A stretch of DNA of 64,000 nt from Lysobacter sp. GTDB lineage: Bacteria > Pseudomonadota > Gammaproteobacteria > Xanthomonadales > Xanthomonadaceae. Positions 1 through 8,993 of this stretch are shown piece after piece. Location: contig WYBC01000039.1 of NCBI GenBank assembly GCA_011526085.1, positions 215,374 through 279,373 of the forward strand. The letters are read 5' to 3'. Made by a program: the position numbers and the translations under genes. Under the pieces are notes generated by a model that was given only the letters and a program-made list of their open reading frames with translations, had not been told where the DNA came from and did not search any database. Each line of letters begins with the position of its first letter. Within the stretch, counting starts at the first letter, position 1.

Positions 1-600
1 CCAGGTGTCGGTCATCGGCACGTTGACCGCGGCGCGCGCGCCGAAGCGGTCGTATTCGCCGATGCCGAACTGCACCGTGCCCGAGCTGTCGCCGATCACC
101 GGCCTGGCGGTCTGCATGTTCACCGCGCCGACCGTGGAGTTGCGGCCCCACAGCGTGCCCTGCGGGCCGCGCAGCACTTCCACCGAATCCAGATCCATCA
201 GCAGCGCGGCGGCGCCTTCGGCGCGCGGCGTGTAGATGCCGTCGACGAACAGCGCGACCTCGGGGTCGGCGTATTCGGTCTTGGCGCTGTCGTTGCCGAT
301 GCCGCGCAGGGTGAGGGTGATCACGCCATGGTCGCCCTGGGTGGTGGCCTGGAAGCCGGGCACCAGCGAGGTGACGTCCTGGACGGTCATCACGCGTTCC
401 TTGTCGAGCGTGTCGGCGCTGATCGCCGAGATCGCGACGGGCGTGCGCTGCAGCGGCGTGCTGCGCTTGGTGGCGGTGACCACGATCTCGTCGAGTTGCT
501 GATCGCCATCGCCCGTCGAAGGCGCGTCCTGCGCGCCCGCGTGGCCTGCCGCGAGCACGGCGAGGATGGTCGCGGACAGAGTCTTGTACCGGTGTTTCAT
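1..600 (-). CDS. TonB-dependent outer-membrane receptor, N-terminal part (runs off the left edge)
   Basis: The first 200 codons of an outer-membrane, TonB-energised receptor are present, reading leftward and open to position 1. A signal peptide ending AGHAGA (about residues 17-23) is followed by a short acidic linker, a TonB-box-like segment (EIVVTATKR, about 38-46) and the start of the plug domain (DVTSLVPGF, TLRGIGND, the EVLRGPQGTLWGRN signature and VNMQTARP). A GGAGGA ribosome site lies just before the ATG at 600. It is transcribed divergently from the halogenase-like gene, with LacI-type operators between them. In Xanthomonadales, receptors beside LacI, GH and SSS genes usually import oligosaccharides, so a beta-glucan-type ligand is inferred. 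The barrel lies outside the window, so the ligand cannot be judged directly. Confidence 0.93.
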   Translation of the reverse strand, partial: MKHRYKTLSATILAVLAAGHAGAQDAPSTGDGDQQLDEIVVTATKRSTPLQRTPVAISAISADTLDKERVMTVQDVTSLVPGFQATTQGDHGVITLTLRGIGNDSAKTEYADPEVALFVDGIYTPRAEGAAALLMDLDSVEVLRGPQGTLWGRNSTVGAVNMQTARPVIGDSSGTVQFGIGEYDRFGARAAVNVPMTDTW

Positions 601-686
601 CGAACGGGTCCTCCCCAGAAGTTTGAGTGTCGCGCAGCGCGTGGGCCCCGGCGTCCGAGGCCACGCGGCGGACACTGCACCCGTGA

Positions 687-723
687 TGGCAGCGCTGTCA
701 ACAAAAAAATGACAGCGCAGTCA
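687..723. promoter_or_regulatory. Pair of LacI-family operators in the divergent promoter region
   Basis: Two near-palindromes lie 23 bp apart centre to centre: TGGCAGCGCTGTCA (687-700) and TGACAGCGCAGTCA (710-723). Both approximate TGACAGCGCTGTCA, with the central CG typical of LacI-family sites. A third related site lies before the GH3 gene at 9007-9022. Site 1 overlaps a TTGACA that could be the -35 of the receptor gene (complement of 697-702). Site 2 contains the -35 of the rightward promoter. Repression by steric exclusion is inferred. The two LacI regulators encoded 2-4 kb away are the obvious candidates. Confidence 0.75.
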
Positions 724-737
724 TCCGGGCGTATATT
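709..737 (+). promoter_or_regulatory. Sigma-70 promoter for the halogenase-like gene, -35 inside operator 2
   Basis: ATGACA (709-714), a 17-nt spacer and TATATT (732-737) form a 5/6 plus 5/6 match to the sigma-70 consensus. The start codon at 827 is about 80 nt downstream of the expected transcription start. The -35 lies within the operator at 710-723. Confidence 0.6.
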
Positions 738-826
738 GCCCCCGATCCACCGCGGAACGGCCTGAAATCAGGCGGATTCCGGGCCGTCCGATGTTGCGGC
801 GCAGCAAGCATTCGCGAGGAGGGGAG

Positions 827-2389
827 ATGCATCCGGTACGCAGGATCCTGATCGTCGGCGGCGGTACCGCGGGCTGGCTGGCGGCGTGTTACCTGGCGAA
901 GACGCTCAACAGCCGCGCCCCGGGCGCGATCGCGATCTCGCTGGTGGAATCGTCGGACATTCCGGGCGTCGGCGTGGGCGAAGGCACGTTCCCGTCGATC
1001 CGCGGCACGCTTTCGGCGATCGGCATCGACGAGGCGCGCTTCCTGCGCACGTGCGGCGCGACCTTCAAGCAGGGGATCCGCTTCGTCGACTGGGTGCGTG
1101 CGCCGGGCGGCGACGGCATCGACCACTATTTCCATCCGTTCAACGCGCCGAGCCAGCGACCCGGCGCGCCCGACCCGCTGCCGTACTGGCTGCTGGGCGA
1201 CGCCGGCGCGGGCGTGCCCTTCGCCGAGGCCGCGACCATGCAGAAGCGCGTCGCCGATGCCGGCCGCGCGCCGAAGCGGATCGGCGATCCCGATTATCAG
1301 GGCCGGATGAACTATGCCTACCATTTCGACGCGGGCCGCTTCGCCGCGCTGTTGGCCGAGCACGGGCAATCGCTGGGCGTGCAGCGCACGATCGCGACGG
1401 TCGTCCGCGCCGAGCGCGACGAGGCGGGCGACATCGTCGGCGTCGAGACCCGCGAAGCCGGCACCCTGGTCGCGGATCTCTACATCGACTGCACCGGCTT
1501 CCGCGCGGCGCTGATCGGCGAAGCGATGGGCGAGCCGCTGCGCAGCGTGCGCGACACGCTGTTCGTGGACCGTGCGCTGGCGATGCAGGTGCCGGACGAC
1601 CGTGCCGATGCGCCGCTGCCCGCCTGCACGATTTCGACCGCGCACGAGGCCGGGTGGACCTGGGACATCGCGCTGCAGGCGCGTCGCGGCGTGGGTTACG
1701 TGTATTCCAGCCGGCACAGCGACGATGCGCGCGCCGAAGCCGTCCTGCGGCGTTACATCGGCCCGCGGGCGGACGCGCTCACGCCGCGGCTGCTCACCTT
1801 CGACGCCGGCTGGCGCCCGGTGCAATGGAAGCGCAACTGCGTCGCCATCGGGCTCGCCGCGGGTTTCCTCGAACCGCTGGAATCCACCGGGATCGGCCTG
1901 ATCGAGATCGCGACCTATCTCGTGGCGCATCTGTTGCCGCCCGACGGCGATTTCGCCCGGATCGCCCCACGCTTCAACGAGGCGATGAACGCGCGCTACG
2001 CGCGGATCGTCGATTTCCTCAAGCTGCACTACTGCCTTACCCGCCGCACCGACAGCGCGTTCTGGCGCGACAACGCCGATCCGGCCAGCATGCCTGCGTC
2101 GCTGCGCGATCTGCTCGCGCTGTGGCGCCACCGTCCGCCGCACCGCCTGGATTTCGTGACCGACCTGGAGATGTTCCTGCCCGCGAGCTGGCAGTTCGTG
2201 CTCTACGGCATGGAATTCGCCACCGATCCCGCCGCGTTGCGGCCGATGCACGCGCAGTCGGCGCGCGCGCGCGAGGAATTCCGGATGCTGCGCGCGGTCG
2301 CGGCCCGCGCGGTCGACGATCTGCCGCCGCATCGCGCGCTGCTCGACGCGCTGTGCGCCGATCCGCCGCGCGCACGCGCGCAGGCCTGA
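827..2389 (+). CDS. Flavin-dependent tryptophan-halogenase-family protein
   Basis: The product is 520 aa and belongs to the PrnA/RebH-like FAD halogenase superfamily. The start at 827 is chosen over an upstream in-frame ATG (791) because AGGAGGGG lies directly before it and the Rossmann motif follows at once (IVGGGTAGWLAA, residues 9-20). Lys81, in ATFKQG, aligns with the PrnA catalytic lysine. FLEPLESTGI (about 347-356) carries the conserved Glu. The usual WxWxIP block appears as WTWDIA (277-282), with the final Pro lost. Such proteins recur next to TonB receptors and LacI genes in Xanthomonadales and Caulobacterales carbohydrate loci, where their substrate is unknown. Regular tryptophan chlorination should not be assumed. 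Co-regulation with the divergent receptor is inferred from the shared operators. Confidence 0.85.
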   Translation: MHPVRRILIVGGGTAGWLAACYLAKTLNSRAPGAIAISLVESSDIPGVGVGEGTFPSIRGTLSAIGIDEARFLRTCGATFKQGIRFVDWVRAPGGDGIDHYFHPFNAPSQRPGAPDPLPYWLLGDAGAGVPFAEAATMQKRVADAGRAPKRIGDPDYQGRMNYAYHFDAGRFAALLAEHGQSLGVQRTIATVVRAERDEAGDIVGVETREAGTLVADLYIDCTGFRAALIGEAMGEPLRSVRDTLFVDRALAMQVPDDRADAPLPACTISTAHEAGWTWDIALQARRGVGYVYSSRHSDDARAEAVLRRYIGPRADALTPRLLTFDAGWRPVQWKRNCVAIGLAAGFLEPLESTGIGLIEIATYLVAHLLPPDGDFARIAPRFNEAMNARYARIVDFLKLHYCLTRRTDSAFWRDNADPASMPASLRDLLALWRHRPPHRLDFVTDLEMFLPASWQFVLYGMEFATDPAALRPMHAQSARAREEFRMLRAVAARAVDDLPPHRALLDALCADPPRARAQA

Positions 2390-2437
2390 TCCGGTCGCGG
2401 TCGACGGCGCAGAGGACAGGACGGTACAGGAAACGTC

Positions 2438-3475
2438 ATGGGCAAAATCACAGGCGGGGCCACCCGGATCGAGGATGTCGCGCGCGTCGCCGGCGTCTCG
2501 ATGAAAACGGTGTCGCGGGTGTTCAATCACGAGCCGAACGTGCGCGCGGACACCCGCGCGAAGGTCGAGGCCGCGGCGAAGGCGCTGCACTACCGGCCGA
2601 ATCCGTCGGCGCGCAGCCTCGCCGGGCATCGTTCGTACCTGATCGCGCTGGTCTACGACAATCCGTCGGCGAGCTATGTGATGGAAGTGATTTCCGGCGT
2701 GCTCGATGCCTGCGAGCCGGCGCGCTACAGCATGATGGTGCGCCCGGTGAAGCTGGACGACCGCGATCACGTCGAACTGGTCGCGGAGACGGTGGCGCAG
2801 TACGCGCCGGACGGACTGATCCTGACGCCGCCGCTGACCGACGATGCCGCGCTGCTGCGCCGGCTGGATGCGCAGGGCGTGCGCTACGCCAGCATTTCGC
2901 CGAAGACCGCGAACGCGCGGCTGGGCGCGCATCTGGACGAGCGCAGCGCGGTGCGCGAGATGATGGCGCACATCGTGTCGCTGGGGCATCGCCGCATCGC
3001 CCACGTCAAGGGCCATCGCGATCACGGCGCGACGGACTGGCGCCTCGCGGGTTATCGCGACGGCCTGCGCGCGGCCGGCATCGCCTACGATCGCGCGCTG
3101 GTGGTGACCGGCGAGTTCTCGTTCGAGTCGGGCGCCGCGGCGGCGGAGCGACTGCTCGCGCTGGACGCGCCGCCCACCGCGATCTTCGCCGCCAACGACG
3201 ATACCGCCGCCGGCATCATGCGGGTCGCGTCCGGGCGTGGGTTGCGGATCCCGCGGGATGTGTCGGTCTTCGGCTTCGACGATCTGCCGATGGCGCGGCA
3301 ACTGTGGCCGGCGTTGACCACCGTGCGCCAGCCCAGCCGCGCGATGGGACGCATCGCCGCCGAGCAGCTGCTGCGCGCGATCCGCGGCGAGGCCGCGGGC
3401 ATGGTCGAAGTGCCCTACGAACTGCGCCTGCGCGATTCCACCGGACCGGTGCCGACGCATCCGCGGCGACGCTGA
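2438..3475 (+). CDS. LacI-family transcriptional regulator, copy 1
   Basis: This 345-aa repressor has an N-terminal LacI helix-turn-helix (IEDVARVAGVSMKTVSRVFN, about residues 8-27), a hinge helix (NPSARSLAG) and a periplasmic-binding-protein-like sensor domain (HVKGHRDHGATDWR; AIFAANDDTAAG; VFGFDDLPMARQLWP). AGGAAA stands just before the ATG. It starts 48 bp after the halogenase-like gene and is followed 62 bp later by a close paralogue. The likely targets are the TGACAGCGCTGTCA-type operators at 687-723 and 9007-9022. The inducer is unknown but probably a sugar released by the GH3 enzyme. Confidence 0.93.
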   Translation: MGKITGGATRIEDVARVAGVSMKTVSRVFNHEPNVRADTRAKVEAAAKALHYRPNPSARSLAGHRSYLIALVYDNPSASYVMEVISGVLDACEPARYSMMVRPVKLDDRDHVELVAETVAQYAPDGLILTPPLTDDAALLRRLDAQGVRYASISPKTANARLGAHLDERSAVREMMAHIVSLGHRRIAHVKGHRDHGATDWRLAGYRDGLRAAGIAYDRALVVTGEFSFESGAAAAERLLALDAPPTAIFAANDDTAAGIMRVASGRGLRIPRDVSVFGFDDLPMARQLWPALTTVRQPSRAMGRIAAEQLLRAIRGEAAGMVEVPYELRLRDSTGPVPTHPRRR

Positions 3476-3537
3476 GGGCCCGGCGGGGCGGTGCCGTACG
3501 CGGTGTATCATCGCCCGAGTGCAGGCCGGGGTGGACG

Positions 3538-4569
3538 ATGAGTTCCGGAGTGAGAATCGAGGCGGTCGCGCGCGCCGCAGGCGTGTCGATGAAGACGGTG
3601 TCGCGGGTGTTCAACCACGAACCGAACGTGCGCCCGGAAACCCGCGCGAAGGTCGAAGCGGCCGCGAAGGCGCTGAACTATCGACCGAATCCCTCGGCCC
3701 GCAGCCTCGCCGGGCATCGTTCGTACCTGATCGCGCTGGCCTACGACAACCCGCCCGGCCACTACATCATGGACCTGATGTCCGGCGTGGTGGACGCCTG
3801 CGAAACCGCGCACTACAGCATGATGATGCGACCGGTGGACTACGACAGCCACTCGCACGTCGACGTGATCGCCGAATGCGTGGGCCAGTACGCGCCCGAC
3901 GGCATCCTGCTGGTGCCGCCGCTCACCGACGATGCGGCGCTGCTCGCGCGGCTCGCCGAGGCCGGCACCCGTCTGGCGTTCGTGTCGCCGGTGGATGCGC
4001 AGGCCCGGGTCGGCGCGCGGATGGACGAGCGCGCCGCGGTGCGCGAACTGATGGCGCATCTGGTCGCGCTCGGTCATCGCCGCATCGCGCACGTGAAGGG
4101 TCGCCGCGATCACGGCGCCACCGAATGGCGCCTCGCCGGCTATCGCGACGGTCTGCGCGCGGCCGGCCTGGCGTACGACAAATCGCTGGTGATTCCGGGT
4201 GAGTTCTCGTTCGAATCCGGGTCGGCTGCGCTGCAGGCGCTGCTGGCCCTGGAGGCGCCGCCGACCGCGATCTTCGCCGCCAACGACGACACCGCGGCCG
4301 GCGTGATGCACGCCGCGCTCGCGCGCGGCCTGCGCGTTCCCGACGATCTGTCGGTCTGCGGTTTCGACGATCAGCCGATGGCGCGGCAGCTGTGGCCCTC
4401 GCTCACCACCGTGCGCCAGCCGGTCGCGGCGATGGGGCGCATCGCCACGGAACAATTGCTGCTCTCGATCCGCGACGCCAGCGCCGGCACGATGGTCGAA
4501 GTGCCGTACGCGCTTTCGCTGCGCGATTCCACCGGCCCGGTGCCGACGCGCGCGGGCCGCCGCGGCTGA
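3538..4569 (+). CDS. LacI-family transcriptional regulator, copy 2
   Basis: This 343-aa product is nearly the twin of the preceding regulator. The recognition helix region (AGVSMKTVSRVFNHEPNVR), hinge (NPSARSLAGHRSYLIAL) and the sensor segments DHGAT.WRLAGYRDGLRAAG, AIFAANDDTAAG and TTVRQP are shared. Differences concentrate in the N-terminal sensor lobe (PVDYDSHSHVDV against PVKLDDRDHVEL). Start ATG 3538, with a weak GGGGTGG ribosome site. Identical recognition helices predict the same operators but possibly different inducers. A recent tandem duplication is the simplest origin. Confidence 0.93.
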   Translation: MSSGVRIEAVARAAGVSMKTVSRVFNHEPNVRPETRAKVEAAAKALNYRPNPSARSLAGHRSYLIALAYDNPPGHYIMDLMSGVVDACETAHYSMMMRPVDYDSHSHVDVIAECVGQYAPDGILLVPPLTDDAALLARLAEAGTRLAFVSPVDAQARVGARMDERAAVRELMAHLVALGHRRIAHVKGRRDHGATEWRLAGYRDGLRAAGLAYDKSLVIPGEFSFESGSAALQALLALEAPPTAIFAANDDTAAGVMHAALARGLRVPDDLSVCGFDDQPMARQLWPSLTTVRQPVAAMGRIATEQLLLSIRDASAGTMVEVPYALSLRDSTGPVPTRAGRRG

Positions 4570-4601
4570 GCGCGTCCGGCGCATCGCGACGCCGGACGCG
4601 C
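4570..4601. terminator. Hairpin between convergent LacI copy 2 and the symporter gene
   Basis: A perfect 12-bp inverted repeat (GCGCGTCCGGCG at 4570-4581, complement at 4590-4601) with an 8-nt loop starts directly after the LacI stop codon. There is no T-run, but its place between convergent genes suits a bidirectional terminator. Confidence 0.6.
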
Positions 4602-4620
4602 GTTCACCGCCTTGCCGGTC

Positions 4621-6198
4621 TCACCAGAACGCCGCGTACAGCGCGATCAGGATGCCGATCACGCCGACCGCGCCGGCGTTGAACGATGCGCCGGTGGCGT
4701 AGCTCACGTCGTCGGTGCGGATGCGGTTGGCGTCGCCGCGCGCGCGCGTGGTCAGCGACACCACTACCGCCAGCGCCAGCGCCAGCAGGAATACCAGGCC
4801 GACCCGATCCATGAACGGCAGCGACGGCCACGCCAGTTTCAGCGCGATCGACAGCGCGAACGAACCGACCGCGGCCGCGATCGCGCCGGCTTCGTTCGCC
4901 CGCTTCCAGAACAGGCCGAGCATGAAGATCACCACGATGCCCGGGGTGAAGAAGCCGGTGTATTCCTGGATGTACTGGAAGCCCTGATCGAAACCGCCGA
5001 GCAGCGGCTTCGCGGTCAGCACCGCGAGCACGATGGCCACGGTCGCCGCGATCCGGCCGACCTTCACCAGATGCGCCTGTTCGTGCGCCTTGCGTTCGCC
5101 CGTCCGGCCGCGCTTGGCGTAGAAATCGAGGGTGAAGATGGTCGAGACCGAATTGATCTTCGACGCCAGCGAGGCCACGATCGCCGCGATCAGCGCCGCG
5201 AACACCAGGCCCAGCACGCCGGTGGGCAGCAGCGCCATCATCTTCGGATAGGCCTGGTCGGGCTTTTCGAGATCGGTCACCAGCATCAGCGCGGCGATGC
5301 CCGGCAGCACCACGATCACCGGCATCAGCAGCTTCAGGAACGCCGCGAACACCACGCCCTTCTGCGCTTCGGCGATGTCCTTCGCCGCCAGCGCGCGCTG
5401 GATGATGTACTGGTTGAAGCCCCAGTAGCTGACGTTCATGATCCACATGCCGCCGATCAGCACGCTCAGCCCCGGCAGATCCTTGTAGAACGGATTGTCG
5501 GGCGAGAGGATCATCTCGAAGTGGCCCGGATGCGCCGCCATCAGCGTGTTGAAACCGCCGAGGATGCCGCCGTCGCCGCCGATGCGGTCCAGCGAAATGC
5601 CGACGATCAGCAATCCGCCCAGCACCAGCAGAGCGACCTGCACGATGTCGGTGAGCGCCACCGCCTTCAGCCCGCCGTACAACTGGTACAGCAGCGCGAA
5701 TCCGCCGAGCAGCGCCAGCGCCGCGAACTGGTCGATGCCGGTGACCTGGGTGACGGCGATCGAACCCAGCCACAGGATCGAGGTCAGGTTCACGAACACG
5801 TACAGGCCCAGCCAGAACACCGCCATGATCGTGCGGATGGTCGGGCCGTAACGCTCCTCGAGGAACTGCGGCATGGTGTAGATGCCGTTGCGCAGGAACA
5901 CCGGCAGGAAGAACTTGCCGACGATCAGCAGCGTGAGCGCGGCCATCCATTCGTACGAAGCGATGGCGAGGCCCAGCGCGTAGCCCGATCCCGACATGCC
6001 GATGATCTGTTCGGCCGAGATGTTCGCCGCGATCAGCGACGCGCCGATCGCCCACCACGGCAGCGACTTGCCGGCGAGGAAATAATCCTGCGCGTCCTTG
6101 CGATGCCCGGCCTTTTCGCGGGAGACCCATTGCGCCAGCGCGAAGATGCCGACCAGATAGGTCAGCACGATCACGGTATCGATCGTAGAAAGATTCAC
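4621..6198 (-). CDS. SGLT-type sodium/sugar symporter (SSS family)
   Basis: This 525-aa inner-membrane protein has about 14 hydrophobic segments. Its N-terminal half closely matches the sodium/galactose transporter family (vSGLT-like): DYFLAGKSLPWWAIGASLIAA, ISAEQIIGMSGSGYALG and ASYEWMAALTL. It should import the monosaccharide or disaccharide released by GH3, driven by sodium. Translation begins at a GTG at 6198 preceded by GGGAGGGAAC. It lies 81 bp downstream of the GH3 gene on the same strand, so both are probably one transcript controlled by the operator at 9007-9022. It converges with the second LacI gene. Confidence 0.93.
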   Translation of the reverse strand: MNLSTIDTVIVLTYLVGIFALAQWVSREKAGHRKDAQDYFLAGKSLPWWAIGASLIAANISAEQIIGMSGSGYALGLAIASYEWMAALTLLIVGKFFLPVFLRNGIYTMPQFLEERYGPTIRTIMAVFWLGLYVFVNLTSILWLGSIAVTQVTGIDQFAALALLGGFALLYQLYGGLKAVALTDIVQVALLVLGGLLIVGISLDRIGGDGGILGGFNTLMAAHPGHFEMILSPDNPFYKDLPGLSVLIGGMWIMNVSYWGFNQYIIQRALAAKDIAEAQKGVVFAAFLKLLMPVIVVLPGIAALMLVTDLEKPDQAYPKMMALLPTGVLGLVFAALIAAIVASLASKINSVSTIFTLDFYAKRGRTGERKAHEQAHLVKVGRIAATVAIVLAVLTAKPLLGGFDQGFQYIQEYTGFFTPGIVVIFMLGLFWKRANEAGAIAAAVGSFALSIALKLAWPSLPFMDRVGLVFLLALALAVVVSLTTRARGDANRIRTDDVSYATGASFNAGAVGVIGILIALYAAFW

Positions 6199-6279
6199 GT
6201 TCCCTCCCGGGGCGTTCGCCGTCTGCGCGGCTTCATGGTTGGATGATCCGAGCCGCGCGGTCGCGGTCGGCGGAATGCG

Positions 6280-8931
6280 TCATCGCGTCGTGCAGGCCAG
6301 CGTGCGATCCGGATTGGTCCCCAGTTCCACCCGCGTCAGCGCGAGGGCGAGGCGTCCGGCGGTTTCGATCCGCAGCGGACGATCGATCCGCCGCATGTCC
6401 GCGCCCGCGCCCTGCAGGCACTTCAGCGGCACGCCGACGCGCAGCCATTCGTGGGTCGGCAACGCCCCGAGATCCGCATCGATCCGCACCCGCGCCGCGC
6501 AGTCCGCGCCGCATCCCACGTCCAGCCAGACGTCCGCCGTCGGCGCCTCCCGCAGTTGAAGCGTGAGCATCAATAGCACGTCGCCATTGGTCTCGCGGGT
6601 GAGGTCGTTGGCTGCAAACGTATTCAGGGCGAAGGCCGCGCGGCCGCTGCCGCGCCACTCGATGAGGCGCGCATCTTCCTGCGCGCGATGGTCGATGCTG
6701 CGCAGCGCGATGCTGCCGTCGACGCTCGCGGCGCTGGCGCCGGCGACCGGAATCTCCGCACCGTCCGCGCCGATCAGCTGCATGCGGGAACCGGTCGCCG
6801 CGGCGCCGCGCGCCAGATACAACCCGTGCGGCACCAGGCCGCCGGCGATGCCCGCGTCCTCGGACAGCAGCGGCAGTTCGGCGTGTTCGCCGTAGCGCAG
6901 GCCGTAGCCGAACGGAAACTGCGGGGCGTAGTCGGCATCGCCGACGTTCAGCGGCACCTGCACCGCGGTGCGCGGCCACGAGAACGACAGCCGGCCGCGG
7001 AAATCGTGGGCGATGGCGCCGTCGTCGCCGCGCAGCAACACGTCGGCCACGCCATCGCCTTCCGAGCCCGGCAGCCACGCGGCGACGAACGCGTCCGACG
7101 CGTTGATCTCGCGGTTCATCCACAGCGGCCGGCCGGAGAGGAAGACCGACACCACCGGAATGCCCTCGGCCTTCAGCCGTCGCAGCAATGCGAGATCGGC
7201 ATCGTCGCCGGGCTTGTAGGCGAGCGTGCGCACGTCGCCCTGGAATTCCGCGTAGGGATCCTCGCCGAACACCACGATGGCGACATCGGGCCGGCGGCCA
7301 GCATGGTGGCCGTTGATCGACAGCGTCGCTTCGCCGCCCGCGGCCTCGATCCGGCGGCGCAGACCGTCCCAGATCGACGTGGCGCCGGGGAAATCCTCGC
7401 GTCGCGTCCCGGTGCCCTGCCAAGTCAGTGTCCAGCCGCCGGACTGTTTCGCCAGGTCGTCGGCGCCGTCGCCGGCCACCAGCACCCGCGACTTCGGCGA
7501 CAGCGGCAGCAGGCGGCCGTTGTTCTTCAGCAGCACCAGCGACGCGCGTACCGCCTGTCGCGCGAGCGCGCGATGTTCGGGATGCCCGACCAGATCGGTA
7601 CGACGACCAAGCGGGCGTTGCGATGGCGCCGGCGCGTCGAACAGGCCGGCCTGCAGTTTCACCCGCAGGATCCGCGCGACCGCTTCGTCCAGTCGCGTCA
7701 TCGGGATGCGGCCCGCGCGCACGTCCTTCACCGTGTTCTCGTAGTAACCGCGCCAGCTGTCGGGCGCCATGACCATGTCGATGCCGGCGTTCACCGCGGC
7801 GGGGCAGGTGTCGTTGCTGCAACCCGGCAACTGGCCGTGCGCGTTCCAGTCGCTCACCACGAAACCGCCGAAGCCCATGCGTCCGCGCAGCACGTCCTCC
7901 AGCAGACCGCGATGGCCGTGCAGCTTGTCGCCGTTCCAGCTGGAGAACGACGCCATCACCGCCTGCACGCCCGCGGCGATCGCCGGCGGATAGCCGGCGC
8001 CGTGCACGTCGCGCAGTTCGGCTTCGTCGATCCGTGCGTCGCCCTGGTCGCGGCCGTCGGCGGTGCCGCCGTCGCCGATGAAATGCTTGGCGGTGGCGAT
8101 CACCTTGTCCGCGCCGAGGAAATCCGGCGCGCCGGCACGGCCCTGATAGCCCTCGACGATGCCCGCGGCATAGCCGGCGACCACGCGCGGATCTTCGGAG
8201 AAGCCTTCGTAGCTGCGGCCCCAGCGCTCGTCGCGCGGCACCGCGAGCGTCGGCGCGAAGGTCCAGTCGAAGCCGGTGGCGCGCAGCTCCAGCGCGGTCG
8301 CGGCCGCGATCTTCGCCACCAGGGCGGGATCGCGCGCCGCGCCCAGGCCGATGTTGTGCGGGTAGAGCGTGGCCCCGACCACGTTGTTGTGGCCGTGCAC
8401 GGCATCGATGCCGAACAGCGCCGGGATGCCCGGTCGGCCGTTGCGGGGCGCGGTGGAGGCGCGGTGGAAGTCGTCGGCCAGCCGCAGCCATTCGGCGCGG
8501 GTCGCGAACGGCTTGCCGCCCGGCCCGGAGTTGCCGCCGGCGAGAATGGAACCGAGCCGATACCGCGCCATCTCCCCGGGCGTGATGCTGTTGATGTCGG
8601 CCTGCACGGTCTGCGCGACCTTCTCCTCCAGCGTCATCGACGCCAGCAGCGCGCGGATGCGGGCCTCGATCGCGGGGTCGGCTGCCAGCGGCCACGTCAC
8701 CGCCGGCCAGCGATCGGGATGCACCGTGGGGGCTGAAGCACCGTCGGCGACGCCCGCGCCAGCAGGAGAGTGTCCGGCCTGGGCGCCGCCGACGGCGGAC
8801 AGCGTCAACACACCGGCGACGATGAGCGCGGACAGGCCGCGAGACCGGGCCCCGGGGGCTGGGGGCGTGCCGCGGAGGGGATTCGCTGCCTGCCTGTCAT
8901 CGCTGCGCTTGCGCACGTCCCACCTGCCCAT
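6280..8931 (-). CDS. Exported glycoside hydrolase family 3 (exo-beta-glucosidase)
   Basis: This 883-aa enzyme has a long basic n-region then a signal peptide (about 33-52, ending GGAQA). The GH3 N-terminal barrel carries the nucleophile Asp in FVVSDWNAHG and the substrate-binding motif ATAKHFIGDGGT. The GH3 C-terminal domain (ASLVLLKNNGRLLPL; GEDPYAEFQGD) follows. A further beta-rich C-terminal domain, with Cys pairs (DVGCGADC) and a jelly-roll-like look, resembles the extra domain of exo-1,3/1,4-beta-glucanases of the ExoP type. It probably releases glucose from beta-glucan oligosaccharides in the periplasm. It is the first gene of a likely two-gene operon with the symporter. No good ribosome site precedes the ATG, so an internal GTG start is possible. 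Confidence 0.92.
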   Translation of the reverse strand: MGRWDVRKRSDDRQAANPLRGTPPAPGARSRGLSALIVAGVLTLSAVGGAQAGHSPAGAGVADGASAPTVHPDRWPAVTWPLAADPAIEARIRALLASMTLEEKVAQTVQADINSITPGEMARYRLGSILAGGNSGPGGKPFATRAEWLRLADDFHRASTAPRNGRPGIPALFGIDAVHGHNNVVGATLYPHNIGLGAARDPALVAKIAAATALELRATGFDWTFAPTLAVPRDERWGRSYEGFSEDPRVVAGYAAGIVEGYQGRAGAPDFLGADKVIATAKHFIGDGGTADGRDQGDARIDEAELRDVHGAGYPPAIAAGVQAVMASFSSWNGDKLHGHRGLLEDVLRGRMGFGGFVVSDWNAHGQLPGCSNDTCPAAVNAGIDMVMAPDSWRGYYENTVKDVRAGRIPMTRLDEAVARILRVKLQAGLFDAPAPSQRPLGRRTDLVGHPEHRALARQAVRASLVLLKNNGRLLPLSPKSRVLVAGDGADDLAKQSGGWTLTWQGTGTRREDFPGATSIWDGLRRRIEAAGGEATLSINGHHAGRRPDVAIVVFGEDPYAEFQGDVRTLAYKPGDDADLALLRRLKAEGIPVVSVFLSGRPLWMNREINASDAFVAAWLPGSEGDGVADVLLRGDDGAIAHDFRGRLSFSWPRTAVQVPLNVGDADYAPQFPFGYGLRYGEHAELPLLSEDAGIAGGLVPHGLYLARGAAATGSRMQLIGADGAEIPVAGASAASVDGSIALRSIDHRAQEDARLIEWRGSGRAAFALNTFAANDLTRETNGDVLLMLTLQLREAPTADVWLDVGCGADCAARVRIDADLGALPTHEWLRVGVPLKCLQGAGADMRRIDRPLRIETAGRLALALTRVELGTNPDRTLACTTR

Positions 8932-8993
8932 CGTCGTCGTCCGCGGTACGGCCGCGGCCCCGTGCGCCCTGCCACGATCCGGGCGCGGAGCCT

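Noticed and set aside
886..4569. A 1227-codon rightward open frame covering the halogenase and first LacI genes
   Set aside because: High-GC shadow frame: its first 900 codons are Arg/Ala-rich noise. Only the final part, from 3538, is the real second LacI gene.
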